A stretch of 64,000 bases of DNA, taken from positions 186,001 through 250,000 of the forward strand of contig NZ_BMVE01000002.1 of assembly GCF_014650555.1 (NCBI RefSeq), read 5' to 3'. The stretch is from Streptomyces goshikiensis (GTDB lineage: Bacteria > Actinomycetota > Actinomycetes > Streptomycetales > Streptomycetaceae). Shown here in pieces: positions 43,688 to 53,370 of this stretch (the stretch's first letter is position 1; every line of letters begins with the position of its first letter). The notes under the pieces are model-generated. The model had not been told where the DNA came from. It made no database searches and saw only the letters and a program-made list of their open reading frames with translations. A program made the translations under genes and the position numbers.

Positions 43688-44914
43688 ATGGGATTCCATG
43701 TCGACTCCGAGACCGGGCGGCTGCGCCGCGTCATCCTCCACCGGCCCGATCTGGAGCTGAAGCGGCTCACACCAACCAATAAGGACACCCTCCTCTTCGA
43801 CGACGTGCTGTGGGTCCGCCGGGCCCGCCAGGAGCACGACGGATTCGCGGACGTGCTGCGCGACCGGGGCGTGGAAGTGCACCTCTTCGGCGACCTGCTC
43901 ACCGAGACCCTCGACATCCCGGAGGCGAGACACCTCGTCCTGGACCGGGTGTTCGACGAGAAGGAGTACGGGCCGCTCGCCACCGACCACCTGCGCGCCG
44001 TGTTCGACGCACTGCCCTCGGCCGACCTCGCCGAGGCCCTGGTCGGCGGGATGACCAAGCGGGAGTACCTGGCGCGGCACGCCGAGCCGGTGTCGGTCCG
44101 CTTCCACGCCATGGAGCTGGACGACTTCCTGGTCGGGCCGCTGCCCAACCACCTCTTCACCCGGGACACCTCCGCCTGGATCTACGACGGGGTCTCCATC
44201 AACGCCATGCGCTGGCCGGCCCGGCAGCGCGAGACCGTGCACTTCGAGGCGATCTACCGGCACCACCCGCTCTTCACCACCTCGGGCGCCTTCCACTACT
44301 GGTCGCAGGGGCAGGCCGACTACCCCTCGACCATCGAGGGCGGGGACGTCCTGGTCATCGGCAACGGCGCGGTGCTCATGGGAATGAGCGAGCGGACCAC
44401 CCCGCAGGCGGTGGAGATGCTCGCCCGGGGCCTGTTCGCCGCCGGGTCCGCGACCAGCATCGTGGCGCTGGACATGCCGAAGCGCCGGGCGTTCATGCAC
44501 CTGGACACGGTGATGACGATGGTGGATGGAGATACGTTTACTCAGTACGCGGGGCTCGGCATGCTGCGCTCCTACACGATCGAGCCGGGCAGCGGGGCGA
44601 GCGAGCTGAAGGTGACCGACCACGCGCCGGACCACATGCACCGGGCGATCGCGGCGGCCCTCGGCCTCGATGCGATCCGGGTGCTGACCCCGACGCAGGA
44701 CGTGCACGCGGCGGAGCGCGAGCAGTGGGACGACGGCTGCAACGTGCTGGCCGTGGAGCCGGGGGTGGTGGTGGCGTACGAGCGGAACGTCACGACCAAC
44801 ACCCACCTGCGCAAGCAGGGCATCGAGGTCATCGAGATCCCGGGCAGCGAGCTGGGCCGGGGCCGGGGCGGGCCACGTTGCATGAGCTGTCCGGTGGAGC
44901 GGGACGCCGTGTGA
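43688..44914 (+). CDS. arcA: Arginine deiminase
   Basis: A 408-residue ADI converting arginine to citrulline and ammonia. Motifs are [31 protein letters not shown] and the catalytic RCMSCP (Cys398). The ATG at 43688 is chosen to match family length; a GTG three codons earlier is possible. Two short patches (about 43771-43788 and 44524-44549) use A/T-ending codons rare for this gene, such as GAT, ATA-like and TTT. A hairpin terminator and then ornithine carbamoyltransferase follow, giving the first two steps of the arginine deiminase pathway; no carbamate kinase gene is seen. Confidence 0.93.
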   Translation: MGFHVDSETGRLRRVILHRPDLELKRLTPTNKDTLLFDDVLWVRRARQEHDGFADVLRDRGVEVHLFGDLLTETLDIPEARHLVLDRVFDEKEYGPLATDHLRAVFDALPSADLAEALVGGMTKREYLARHAEPVSVRFHAMELDDFLVGPLPNHLFTRDTSAWIYDGVSINAMRWPARQRETVHFEAIYRHHPLFTTSGAFHYWSQGQADYPSTIEGGDVLVIGNGAVLMGMSERTTPQAVEMLARGLFAAGSATSIVALDMPKRRAFMHLDTVMTMVDGDTFTQYAGLGMLRSYTIEPGSGASELKVTDHAPDHMHRAIAAALGLDAIRVLTPTQDVHAAEREQWDDGCNVLAVEPGVVVAYERNVTTNTHLRKQGIEVIEIPGSELGRGRGGPRCMSCPVERDAV

Positions 44915-44947
44915 CGGGCTGACCCGGGCCGGCGGGGGACAGTGTGA

Positions 44948-44974
44948 GCGGGGCCTCTCTACGAGGGGCCCCGC
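44948..44974. terminator. Hairpin downstream of arcA
   Basis: GCGGGGCC (44948-44955) pairs with GGCCCCGC (44967-44974) across an 11-base loop. It lies 34 bases after the arcA stop and probably ends or attenuates that transcript before the next gene. Confidence 0.55.
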
Positions 44975-44978
44975 AGGT

Positions 44979-44994
44979 CTGTATATCAATACAG
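44979..44994. promoter_or_regulatory. AT-rich operator-like palindrome before the carbamoyltransferase gene
   Basis: CTGTATATCAATACAG is a 6-4-6 inverted repeat in an A/T-rich island, 53 bases upstream of the ATG. GTATAGACT follows at 45001. It is a candidate site for an ArgR- or Crp/Fnr-like regulator. The match to a known ARG box is not good enough to name it. Confidence 0.45.
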
Positions 44995-45047
44995 AGGATC
45001 GTATAGACTTCCAAAATCCCCTGTCAGTACGACTCTGGAGCGCCCCC

Positions 45048-46070
45048 ATGGCCACCGACCTCGTCGGCCGCAGTTTCCTCAAGGAGCTCGATTTCACCGC
45101 CGCCGAGTTCCGCGGCCTCGTCGAGCTCGCCGCCGCCCTCAAGGCCGACAAGAAGGCCGGAATCGAACAGCGCCGGCTCCAGGGCAAGAGCATCGCCCTG
45201 ATCTTCGAGAAGACCTCCACCCGGACCCGCTGCGCCTTCGAGGTCGCCGCCGCCGACCAGGGCGCCCACACCACCTACCTCGATCCCTCCGGCTCCCAGA
45301 TGGGCCACAAGGAGTCGGTCAAGGACACCGCCCGGGTGCTCGGCCGGATGTTCGACGGGATCGAGTACCGGGGCGACAGCCAGCAGGCCGTGGAGGAGCT
45401 CGCCGCGTACTCCGGGGTGCCCGTCTTCAACGGCCTCACCGACGACTGGCACCCCACCCAGATGCTGGCCGACGTGCTCACCATGACCGAGCACAGCGCC
45501 AAGCCGCTGGACCGGATCGCCTTCGCCTACCTCGGTGACGCCCGCTTCAACATGGGCAATTCCTACCTGGTGACCGGCGCCCTGCTGGGCATGGACGTAC
45601 GGATCGTCGCGCCGAAGGCCTACTGGCCGGCCGAGGCCGTGGTCGAGCGGGCCCGCGGGCTCGCCGCCGCCAGCGGGGCCCGGATCACGCTGACGGAGGA
45701 GGTCGCGGAGGGGGTGGCGCAGGCCGACTTCGTCGCCACCGACGTGTGGGTGTCGATGGGCGAGCCCAAGGAGGTCTGGGACGAGCGGATCGAGGCCCTC
45801 GCCCCGTACGCCGTCACCATGGACGTGCTGCGCGCCACCGGGAACCCGGACGTCAGGTTCCTGCACTGCCTGCCCGCCTTCCACGACCTGGGCACCAAGG
45901 TCGGCCGCGAGATCCACGAGCGGCACGGCCTGGACTCGCTGGAGGTCACGGACGAGGTGTTCGAGTCCGAGCACTCGGTCGTCTTCGACGAGGCGGAGAA
46001 CCGGCTGCACACCATCAAGGCCGTGCTCGTCGCGACGCTCGCGGGGCCCGTCGCACAGCCGTCCGCCTGA
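45048..46070 (+). CDS. argF: Ornithine carbamoyltransferase
   Basis: A 340-residue OTC. Carbamoyl-phosphate site STRTR, the HPTQ segment, ornithine site with [13 protein letters not shown], and the catalytic HCLPAFHD are all intact. Actinobacterial anabolic ArgF normally lies in the arg cluster and is shorter; this one is next to arcA and about 340 residues, close to catabolic ArcB, so it may work in the arginine deiminase pathway. Direction in the cell cannot be settled from sequence. Confidence 0.92.
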   Translation: MATDLVGRSFLKELDFTAAEFRGLVELAAALKADKKAGIEQRRLQGKSIALIFEKTSTRTRCAFEVAAADQGAHTTYLDPSGSQMGHKESVKDTARVLGRMFDGIEYRGDSQQAVEELAAYSGVPVFNGLTDDWHPTQMLADVLTMTEHSAKPLDRIAFAYLGDARFNMGNSYLVTGALLGMDVRIVAPKAYWPAEAVVERARGLAAASGARITLTEEVAEGVAQADFVATDVWVSMGEPKEVWDERIEALAPYAVTMDVLRATGNPDVRFLHCLPAFHDLGTKVGREIHERHGLDSLEVTDEVFESEHSVVFDEAENRLHTIKAVLVATLAGPVAQPSA

Positions 46071-46093
46071 CCCCCGCGAAGCCCGGCGCATAG

Positions 46094-46534
46094 TCATACG
46101 GCCGGTCCTCGCAAGGGAACCGCCGCCGGCCGGGCCGACAGGGTGAACCACACGGCCTTGCCGCGCTCGGTGCGGCGGTGGCCGCAGCCGGAGCTCAGGG
46201 CGCGCAGCAGCAGCAGGCCACGGCCGTGCTCCTGCCAGGGGTCGGGGTGCGCGTCGTCGCGGGGGCCGGTGAGATCGCCCGGCGGCCGCGGATCCCCGTC
46301 GTGCACCTCGACCTGGCAGCCGTCCGCCAGCAGCTCCACCACCAGCTCGATCGGGGCGCAGGCCCGCGTGTGCTCCACGGCGTTGGCGACCAGCTCGGCC
46401 GTCAGCAGCTCCGCCGTGTCCCGGTCGGCGGGCGCGTCGGCTTCGGTCAGCGCCGTCCGGACGAGGGCGCGGGCCATGGGGACCGCGGCCGCCGTGTGCG
46501 GCAGGGCGATCCGCCAGGCGGGGGCGTCGGGCAA
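46094..46534 (-). CDS. RsbW-like anti-sigma/ATP-binding protein
   Basis: A 146-residue HATPase_c protein with only the ATPase module. The N-box is TAELVANAVEHTR and the G-box region EHGRGLLLLRAL. Streptomyces has many such small ATP-binding proteins, some of which are anti-sigma kinases. No sigma factor or anti-anti-sigma gene is adjacent. It faces away from the aromatic catabolic cluster. Confidence 0.85.
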   Translation of the reverse strand: MPDAPAWRIALPHTAAAVPMARALVRTALTEADAPADRDTAELLTAELVANAVEHTRACAPIELVVELLADGCQVEVHDGDPRPPGDLTGPRDDAHPDPWQEHGRGLLLLRALSSGCGHRRTERGKAVWFTLSARPAAVPLRGPAV

Positions 46535-46683
46535 GGGGGTCCCTCCGTTCCGGTGGGGGAGCCGGGCTGGTAGTTCCAGCTTTCAACCATACGAAGTGCA
46601 CGCGCGCCGCCGTGGGGCACCCCGGCCCAGCAGCTCTCGCGTTTCTGTGACGGCAGTCACGAGTCGGTGATACGGTCGGGAAC

Positions 46684-47511
46684 GTGAGCCCCTTCACCGG
46701 TTCCACACCAGCGACCGAACGGTGGCGCCACCTCCGGGTGACCCGGCAGGACGGCGTGGCCACCGTCACCCTCGACCGCCCCGACAAGCTGAACGCGCTC
46801 ACCTTCGGCGCCTACGCCGACCTGCGCGATCTGCTCGCCGAACTGTCCCGGGAGCGTTCCGTGCGCGCCCTCGTGCTCGGCGGCGAGGGGCGTGGCTTCT
46901 GCTCCGGCGGCGACGTGGACGAGATCATCGGCGCCACGCTCGCCATGGACACCGCCCAGCTCCTCGACTTCAACCGGATGACCGGCCAGGTCGTCCGCGC
47001 GATCCGCGAATGCCCCTTCCCGGTGATCGCCGCCGTCCACGGGGTGGCCGCGGGCGCCGGGGCCGTCCTCGCGCTCGCCGCCGACTTCCGCATCGCGGAC
47101 CCCACCGCCCGCTTCTCCTTCCTCTTCACCCGCGTCGGCCTCTCCGGCGGGGACATGGGCGCCGCGTACCTGCTGCCCCGGGTCGTCGGCCTCGGCCACG
47201 CCACCCGGCTGCTGATGCTCGGAGAGCCCGTCCGCGCGCCCGAGGCGGAGCGCATCGGGCTGCTCAGCGAGGTCACCGACGAGGGCAAGGCCCACGCGCG
47301 GGCCGCCGAGCTGGCCGCCCACCTCGCCGCCGGTCCGGCCCTCGCGTACGCGCAGACCAAGGCGCTGCTGACGGCCGAGCTGGACATGCCGCTGGCCGCC
47401 TCCGTGGAGCTGGACGCCAACACCCAGGCACTGCTGATGAACGGCCGGGACTACGCGGAGTTCCACGCCGCCTTCACCGCGAAGCGGCCCCCGGAGTGGA
47501 AGGGCAGGTAG
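46684..47511 (+). CDS. Enoyl-CoA hydratase/isomerase family protein
   Basis: A 275-residue crotonase. The oxyanion-hole segments are RGFCSGGDVDEI and AAGAGAVLALAADFRIAD; both catalytic-type acidic positions are plausible in SGGDMGAAYLLPRVVG. A GTG start is used. Its stop is just 3 bases before the start of the fused monooxygenase gene, so they form an operon. In related CoA-dependent aromatic pathways a crotonase acts on the non-aromatic intermediate; that role is inferred here. Confidence 0.9.
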   Translation: MSPFTGSTPATERWRHLRVTRQDGVATVTLDRPDKLNALTFGAYADLRDLLAELSRERSVRALVLGGEGRGFCSGGDVDEIIGATLAMDTAQLLDFNRMTGQVVRAIRECPFPVIAAVHGVAAGAGAVLALAADFRIADPTARFSFLFTRVGLSGGDMGAAYLLPRVVGLGHATRLLMLGEPVRAPEAERIGLLSEVTDEGKAHARAAELAAHLAAGPALAYAQTKALLTAELDMPLAASVELDANTQALLMNGRDYAEFHAAFTAKRPPEWKGR

Positions 47512-47514
47512 TCC

Positions 47515-49824
47515 ATGTCCGAGCCCATGCCCGTGTCCGTGCCCGTGCCGGCGCCCGTGACCACGAGCGCCATGAGGGTCGCCGTCGTCGGAGGGGGACC
47601 GGGCGGGCTGTACGCCGCCGCGCTGCTGGCCCGCCAGGGGCACGACGTCGAGGTCTGGGAACGCAACGCGCCGGACGACACCTTCGGCTTCGGCGTGGTG
47701 CTCTCCGACGAGACCCTCGGCGGCATCGAGCGGGCCGACACCGTCGTCTACGCCGCCCTCTGCGCGGAGTTCGTCCGCTGGGACGACGTGGACGTCGTAC
47801 ACCGGGGCCGGCTGCTGACCTCCGGCGGCCACGGCTTCGCCGCCCTCGGCCGCCGCCGCCTGCTGGAGATCCTGCACGAGCGCTGCGCGGGCCTCGGGGT
47901 CCGGCTCCGGTTCCACGCCGGTGCCCCCGACGCCTTCGCGCTCGCGGACTCCCACGACCTGGTGGTCGCCGCCGACGGGGTGCACAGCGCGACCCGCGAG
48001 CACGGGGCCGCGCACTTCCGGCCGACACTGACGGCCGGGCAGTGCCGCTACATCTGGCTCGCCGCCGACTTCGCCTTCGACTCCTTCCGCTTCGAGATCG
48101 CCGAGACCGAGCACGGGGTCATGCAGCTGCACGCCTACCCGTACTCAGCCGACGCCTCCACGGTCATCGTGGAGATGCGGGAGGAGGTGTGGCGGGCGGC
48201 GGGCTTCGACCTGTGCGACGAGGGCGAGTCGGCGGCCCGCTGCGCCAAGACCTTCTCCGAAGCCCTGGGCGGGCGGGCGCTGACGGGCAACCGCTCGGCG
48301 TGGACGCGGTTCCGCACCGTCGTCAACGAGCGCTGGTCACAGGGCAACGTGGTGCTGCTGGGAGACGCGGCCCACACCGCGCACTTCTCCATCGGCTCCG
48401 GCACCAAACTGGCCGTCGAGGACGCCCTCGCGCTCGCCGAGGCGGTAGCGGCGGAGCCTGACGTTCCGGCCGCGCTGGCCGCGTACGAGGCGGCGCGGCG
48501 CCCGGCCGTCGCCAGCACGCAGCGCGCCGCGGCCGCCAGCATGCGGTGGTTCGAGGAGATCGCCGGGTACGTGGACCAGCCCGCCCGGCAGTTCGCCTTC
48601 AACCTCCTCACCCGCAGCCGCCGCGTCACCCACGACAACCTGCGGCTGCGCGACGAACGGTTCACACGGGCCGTGGAGCGGGACTTCGGCTGCCCGGAGG
48701 ACGGAACTCCGCCGATGTTCACTCCGTTCACCCTGCGCGGGCTGACGCTGCGCAACCGGGTCGTGGTCTCCCCGATGGACATGTACTCGGCCGGCGAAGC
48801 GGCGGGCGGCGGCAACGGCCTGCCCGGGGACTTCCACCTGGTGCACCTCGGCGCGCGGGCGCTGGGCGGGGCCGGTCTGGTGATGACCGAGATGGTCTGC
48901 GTCAGCGCCGACGGCCGCATCACCCCCGGCTGCACCGGCCTGTACACCGCCGAACAGGCGGCCGCCTGGAGCCGGATCACCGACTTCGTCCACACCAGCG
49001 CGCCCGGCACGGCCCTCGGCGTCCAGCTCGGCCACTCGGGCCGCAAGGGCTCGACGCGGCTGATGTGGGAGGGGATGGACGACCCCCTCCCGGAGGGCAA
49101 CTGGCCGCTGGTCGCCGCCTCGGCGCTGCCGTACCGGCCGGGCGTCTCCGCGGTCCCGGGCGCCCTGACGCGGGCCGGCCTCGCGGCGGTCCGCTCCGAC
49201 TTCGCGGCCGCCGCGGTACGGGCCGCCGACTGCGGCTTCGACCTGCTGGAGCTGCACTGCGCGCACGGCTACCTGCTCTCCGGGTTCCTCTCCCCGCTGA
49301 CCAACCAGCGCACGGACGCGTACGGCGGCCCGCTGGAGAACCGGCTCCGCTTCCCGCTGGAGGTCTTCGACGCCGTCCGCGAGGTCTGGCCGGGCGAGCG
49401 CCCCATGACGGTCCGCCTCTCCGCCACCGACTGGGCGCCCGGCGGCACCACGCCCGAGGACGCCGAGGAGATCGCCGCCGCCTTCGCCGCCCACGGAGCC
49501 GACGCCATCGACGTCTCCACCGGCCAGGTGGTGTCCGAGGAGGCCCCGGAGTACGGGCGCTCGTACCAGACCCCCTACGCGGACCGGATCCGCAACGCCC
49601 TCGGCATCCCGGTCATCGCGGTGGGCGCCATCTCCTCCTGGGACGACGTCAACTCCCTGCTCCTGGCGGGCCGCGCCGACCTCTGCGCCCTCGGCCGCCC
49701 GCACCTCTACGACCCCCACTGGACCCTGCACGCGGCCGCCGACCAGTCCTACGACGGCCCCGCCGCCCCCTGGCCCGCCCCGTACCGCGCGGGCAGCCGC
49801 AAACCCCCGACGGGCCGCGGCTGA
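47515..49824 (+). CDS. Fused flavin monooxygenase/OYE-type reductase (2-aminobenzoyl-CoA or salicylyl-CoA type)
   Basis: A 769-residue two-domain flavoenzyme. Residues about 20-390 form a class A aromatic monooxygenase: VVGGGPGGLYAA for FAD, ADGVHSATRE, and GDAAHTAHFSIGSGTKLAVEDA. Residues about 400-760 form an old-yellow-enzyme barrel beginning FTPFTLRGLTLRNRVVVSPM, with the HCAHGYLLSGFLSPLTNQR segment. This fusion is known in 2-aminobenzoyl-CoA monooxygenase/reductase and in proteins annotated as salicylyl-CoA 5-hydroxylase/oxidoreductase. It oxygenates and then reduces the CoA-bound ring. With a CoA ligase, crotonase, acyl-CoA dehydrogenase and Rid-like protein nearby, an anthranilate-type substrate is the better guess. 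Confidence 0.9.
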   Translation: MSEPMPVSVPVPAPVTTSAMRVAVVGGGPGGLYAAALLARQGHDVEVWERNAPDDTFGFGVVLSDETLGGIERADTVVYAALCAEFVRWDDVDVVHRGRLLTSGGHGFAALGRRRLLEILHERCAGLGVRLRFHAGAPDAFALADSHDLVVAADGVHSATREHGAAHFRPTLTAGQCRYIWLAADFAFDSFRFEIAETEHGVMQLHAYPYSADASTVIVEMREEVWRAAGFDLCDEGESAARCAKTFSEALGGRALTGNRSAWTRFRTVVNERWSQGNVVLLGDAAHTAHFSIGSGTKLAVEDALALAEAVAAEPDVPAALAAYEAARRPAVASTQRAAAASMRWFEEIAGYVDQPARQFAFNLLTRSRRVTHDNLRLRDERFTRAVERDFGCPEDGTPPMFTPFTLRGLTLRNRVVVSPMDMYSAGEAAGGGNGLPGDFHLVHLGARALGGAGLVMTEMVCVSADGRITPGCTGLYTAEQAAAWSRITDFVHTSAPGTALGVQLGHSGRKGSTRLMWEGMDDPLPEGNWPLVAASALPYRPGVSAVPGALTRAGLAAVRSDFAAAAVRAADCGFDLLELHCAHGYLLSGFLSPLTNQRTDAYGGPLENRLRFPLEVFDAVREVWPGERPMTVRLSATDWAPGGTTPEDAEEIAAAFAAHGADAIDVSTGQVVSEEAPEYGRSYQTPYADRIRNALGIPVIAVGAISSWDDVNSLLLAGRADLCALGRPHLYDPHWTLHAAADQSYDGPAAPWPAPYRAGSRKPPTGRG

Positions 49825-49837
49825 CCCGCCTCACCCC

Positions 49838-50683
49838 TCAGCCGACGGCGACCACCTCGACCCGGTCCTCGACCGGCGCGTAGCCGAGCCGTCGGTACAC
49901 GCCGTTGCTGGTGGGATTCGCCAGGTCGGTGAAGAGGAGCACCTCGCGCGCCCCGGCCGCCCGGGCCGCCCCGCTCACCGCGTACGTCACCCCGGCGGCG
50001 AAGCCGCGCCCGCGCCGCCCGGGCGGGGTGTACACGGGGCCGACGCGCGAGGCCGAGCCGATCGGCCGGGTGAACCCGGCCAGGGAGACCGGCTCTCCGG
50101 CGTGTTCCCAGAGCAGCAGCCCGCCGTAGGAGAGCCGGTCGCGCAGTGCCGCCTCGGAGGCGGCGCCGCGCACCCCGGCCTCCCGCTTGAACGCCACGGT
50201 CCACTCCAGCAGCAGCGGCAGATCCGCCGGCACGGCCCGCCGGGCCCGCCCCTGCGGAGCCGGGTCCGGCGCCAGCAGCCCGTCGAGCCGGTACAGCCGG
50301 GTCTCCTCGGCCGTCTCCCAGGGCCTGCCCCAGGCTCCGGCCAGCAACTCCGCCTCAGGCCTGCGGGCGTTGACGGCGCCGACCCCGCTCAGCAGCGGCT
50401 CGGTGCCGAGCGCGGCCCCCAGTGCCCGGACGGCCTCCGGGGGCAGCGCGCCGAGCGTCAGGGGGAACGGCGGGGTGCACACCACGCCACCGGCGACCGA
50501 CCCGTCGGCCCCGGTCCACCAGCCGAAGAAGGGGGCGGGACCCGGCCCGAAGGCCTGCGGCCCGCGCCGTGCCAGGGCGTCGGCCACGGACAGCAGCAGG
50601 GTGTTGGTGACCGGCTCGGCGGCCACGGCCGGACCGGCGGCGGCCTGATAGGAGGCCAGGTCCGAGGTGAAGGTCCAGGTCAT
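49838..50683 (-). CDS. GNAT-family N-acetyltransferase
   Basis: A 281-residue protein with a C-terminal GNAT domain: VGPVYTPPGRRGRGFAAGVT is the acetyl-CoA loop and LANPTSNGVYRRLGYAPVED is motif B. The N-terminal half is less conserved. The ATG at 50683 starts MTWTFTSDLA; the open frame extends upstream without support. It converges on the fused monooxygenase gene and sits between catabolic genes, but its substrate is unknown and it may be unrelated to the pathway. Confidence 0.85.
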   Translation of the reverse strand: MTWTFTSDLASYQAAAGPAVAAEPVTNTLLLSVADALARRGPQAFGPGPAPFFGWWTGADGSVAGGVVCTPPFPLTLGALPPEAVRALGAALGTEPLLSGVGAVNARRPEAELLAGAWGRPWETAEETRLYRLDGLLAPDPAPQGRARRAVPADLPLLLEWTVAFKREAGVRGAASEAALRDRLSYGGLLLWEHAGEPVSLAGFTRPIGSASRVGPVYTPPGRRGRGFAAGVTYAVSGAARAAGAREVLLFTDLANPTSNGVYRRLGYAPVEDRVEVVAVG

Positions 50684-50785
50684 GCCCCATGGTGGTGCCC
50701 GCCCGGCTCGGCCCGCAGCCCCTTTTCCGGCGGTCACGGGGGGGGGAGGGTACGGGGGCACGAGGGGTCGGTCAGGGGCGGTCGG

Positions 50786-51589
50786 TCACGGCGGGAGGAA
50801 GGACGCCCCGATGTCCCGCAGCCGGGTGTGCAGTTCGGTGAAGACCGCCGCCGCGCGGTCGCCCGGCCAGTCCGCGGGGAGCAGTTCGCGCGGCAGGCCC
50901 GGGTCGGCGTACGGGAGGCGGCGCCAGGTGTCCAGGGCCGGGAGGTAGCCCCGGTAGGCCTCCTCCGGCGTCGGCTCCGGGCCCGACTGGAGGGCGCGCA
51001 GGGCGGGCTCGTGGAGGTCGAGGAACTCCTCGTGCTGCTTGGCCAGCGCCGCCAGGTCCCACCAGCGGGCCACCGCCTCGGCGGTCGGGGCGAAGCCGAG
51101 GTGCGCGCCCCGGAAGAGCTCCACGTACGCCGTCAGACGCAGCCGGTCCAGGGTGTGCCCGGTCTCCTCCGCGATGTGGGCCGGGGCGATCCACACGCCG
51201 GGCGCCACGTTCCCGAAGCCGAGCCGGGCCAGCCGGGAGCGCAGCAGGTGCCGCTTGCTGCGCTCCTGCTCCGGGACGGAGAACACCGCGACGAGCCACT
51301 CCCGCGAGGGGCCGGCGGCGGGCCCGTAGATCCGCCGGTCGCCGTCGTCCAGCAGCTGCCGGGCCTCCGCGGACAGCTCGTACGCCGCCGAGCCGTCCGC
51401 CGCGCGGGCGGGCAGCAGGAAGCCGCGCCGCTTGAGCCGGGACACCGACGAGCGGACCGACGGGGCGTCCACGCCGACCGCGCCCAGCAGGCGCACCAGC
51501 GCGGACACCGGTACGGGGCCCTCGAAGGCCCGCCCGTAGGCGCCGTAGAAGGTGACGATCAACGATCGCGGAGTGTGCTGCTCGGCCAC
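50786..51589 (-). CDS. PaaX-family transcriptional repressor
   Basis: A 267-residue PaaX-like regulator. The N-terminal winged helix (PRSLIVTFYGAYGRAFEG, then SVRSSVSRLKRRGFL) and the C-terminal PaaX domain (VAPGVWIAPAHIAEE) are visible. The GTG start is 4 bases from the CoA-ligase stop on the same strand, so ligase and regulator are co-transcribed. PaaX proteins repress aromatic-acid pathways and are released by the aryl-CoA product of the ligase. That fits the genes here and makes it the probable controller of the cluster. Confidence 0.9.
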   Translation of the reverse strand: MAEQHTPRSLIVTFYGAYGRAFEGPVPVSALVRLLGAVGVDAPSVRSSVSRLKRRGFLLPARAADGSAAYELSAEARQLLDDGDRRIYGPAAGPSREWLVAVFSVPEQERSKRHLLRSRLARLGFGNVAPGVWIAPAHIAEETGHTLDRLRLTAYVELFRGAHLGFAPTAEAVARWWDLAALAKQHEEFLDLHEPALRALQSGPEPTPEEAYRGYLPALDTWRRLPYADPGLPRELLPADWPGDRAAAVFTELHTRLRDIGASFLPP

Positions 51590-51593
51590 GGGC

Positions 51594-53213
51594 CTACTCT
51601 AGATCGCGCAGCCGGAACCGTTGCAGTTTCCCGGTCGCGGTCCTCGGCAGGGCGGGGACGAAGACGAAGGAGCGCGGGCACTTGTGCGGGGCCAGCTCGG
51701 ACCGCATGAAGGCCCGCAGGGTCTCCTCCGTCAGCACCACGCCCTCACGCGTGACGGTGTACGCGACCACGATCTGCCCCCGCCGCTCGTCCGGGCGCCC
51801 GACGACCGCCGCCTCCACCACGTCCGGGTGGCGCAGCAGGGCCTCCTCCACCTCCGGGCCCGCGATGTTGTAACCCGAAGAGATGATCATGTCGTCGGCC
51901 CGGGCGACGTACCGGAAGTACCCCTGCGGATCGCGCACGTAGGTGTCGCCGGTCAGGTTCCAGCCGTCCCGTACGTACTCCCCCTGCCGGGGATCGGCCA
52001 GGTACCGGCAGCCCACCGGGCCCCGCACCGCCAGCAGCCCCGGCTCGCCGTCCGCGACCGGCCGCCCCGCCGGGTCCACCACCCGGGCCTGCCAGCCCGG
52101 GACCACCCGCCCGGTCGTGCCCGGGCGGATGTCCTCGTCCGAGGCGGAGATGAAGATGTGCAGCAGCTCCGTGGCGCCGATGCCGTTGATGATCCGCAGC
52201 CCGGTGCGCTCGTGCCAGGCCCGCCAGGTGGCCTCCGGCAGGTTCTCGCCCGCCGAGACGCAGCGGCGCAGCGACGACAGGTCGTGCGCGCCGACGTCGT
52301 ACGGGCCCAGCGCGTCCAGCATCGTCCGGTACGCGGTCGGCGCGGTGAACAGCACGCTGACCCGGTGCTCGGCGACCGCCGGGAGCAGCAGCCGCGGCGT
52401 GGCCTGCTCCAGCAGCAGCGCCGAGGCCCCGGCGCGCAGCGGGAAGACGACCAGCCCGCCGAGGCCGAAGGTGAACCCCAGCGGGGGGCTGCCGGCGAAG
52501 ACGTCCTGCGGCCGGGGTCTGAGCACCTCGCGGGAGAAGGTGTCGGCGACGGCCAGCAGATCGCGGTGGAAGTGCATGCAGCCCTTGGGGCGCCCGGTGG
52601 TACCGGAGGTGAACGCGATCAGGGCGACGTCGTCGGCGGAGGTCTCGACGGCGGTGTAGGGCTCCGGGTGGGCCTCGGCGAGGCGCAGCAGGTCGTCCGG
52701 GTCGGCGCCGCCGTAGGGGGTGATCCGCAGCCCCGGCACCTCGGCCTTGACCAGATCGTCCAGCACCGTCACATGGCACAGCGCATGCCGCACCTGGGCC
52801 ATCGCGCACACCGTGGCCAGCTCCTGCGCCCGCTGCTGCGCCAGTACGGTCACGGCCACCGCGCCCGCCTTCATCACCGCGAGCCACGCGGCCGCCAGCC
52901 ACGGGCCGGTGGGCCCGCGCAGCAGCACCCGGTTGCCGGGGACCACCCCCAGATCGGCGGTGAGGACGTGCGCGAGGCGGTCGACGCGCTCGCGCAGCGC
53001 GCCGTACGTCCACACCCCGCCGGTCCCGTCGAGGAACGCGGGGCGCTCGGGCCCGAAGCGGGCGATGGTCCCGTCGACCAGCTCGGCCCCGCAGTTCAGC
53101 CGGTCCGGATAGGCCAGCGTGGGCAGCTCGAAGAGGAGTTGCGGCCAGGCGTCGGGGGGCGGCAGGTGGTCGCGGGAGAAGGTGTCGGCGTGAGCGGAAG
53201 GCTTGAGCTCCAA
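51594..53213 (-). CDS. Benzoate-/2-aminobenzoate-CoA ligase family protein
   Basis: A 539-residue adenylate-forming ligase. Motifs are IAFTSGTTGRPKGCMHFHRD (A3), NGIGATELLHIF (A5), YVRDGWNLTGDTY (A7) and the catalytic Lys in GKLQRFRL (A10). The segment LPPPDAWPQLLF and YPDRLNCGAELVD match benzoate-CoA ligase-like enzymes. The start is uncertain: TTG 53213 (LELKPSAHADTF) is used because a predicted promoter at 53296-53323 would place transcription start below the in-frame GTG at 53294. It lies 4 bases before the PaaX-family gene. It would activate the aromatic acid for the fused monooxygenase. Confidence 0.87.
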   Translation of the reverse strand: MELKPSAHADTFSRDHLPPPDAWPQLLFELPTLAYPDRLNCGAELVDGTIARFGPERPAFLDGTGGVWTYGALRERVDRLAHVLTADLGVVPGNRVLLRGPTGPWLAAAWLAVMKAGAVAVTVLAQQRAQELATVCAMAQVRHALCHVTVLDDLVKAEVPGLRITPYGGADPDDLLRLAEAHPEPYTAVETSADDVALIAFTSGTTGRPKGCMHFHRDLLAVADTFSREVLRPRPQDVFAGSPPLGFTFGLGGLVVFPLRAGASALLLEQATPRLLLPAVAEHRVSVLFTAPTAYRTMLDALGPYDVGAHDLSSLRRCVSAGENLPEATWRAWHERTGLRIINGIGATELLHIFISASDEDIRPGTTGRVVPGWQARVVDPAGRPVADGEPGLLAVRGPVGCRYLADPRQGEYVRDGWNLTGDTYVRDPQGYFRYVARADDMIISSGYNIAGPEVEEALLRHPDVVEAAVVGRPDERRGQIVVAYTVTREGVVLTEETLRAFMRSELAPHKCPRSFVFVPALPRTATGKLQRFRLRDLE

Positions 53214-53295
53214 GGCGGGATGCGCCCCCTTGCGACGGTCCGGGCCCCAAGGCGTGGGACCGATTGGGTCGAGCCGGCCGTGCGATTGCCCCACG

Positions 53296-53323
53296 AGCGT
53301 ATCGTGATGGTGACGGTAGTCAA
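53296..53323 (-). promoter_or_regulatory. Predicted promoter of the CoA-ligase/paaX operon
   Basis: On the minus strand TTGACT (53323-53318) and TACGCT (53301-53296) are 16 bases apart. The region is shared with the divergent acyl-CoA dehydrogenase gene. Small inverted words TATCG (53300-53304) and CGATA (53330-53334) flank it and may be part of an operator. Confidence 0.45.
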
Positions 53324-53370
53324 CAGGACGCGATAGTTCGATGGATTCGATGGATTGCGGGGACACTCGG

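Noticed and set aside
44979..45010. A named ArgR box upstream of the carbamoyltransferase
   Set aside because: The palindrome CTGTATATCAATACAG is real but does not match an ARG box well enough to name the regulator.
53292..53294. In-frame GTG as start of the CoA ligase
   Set aside because: The predicted promoter would begin transcription just downstream of it, and the extra residues do not look like the family N-terminus.
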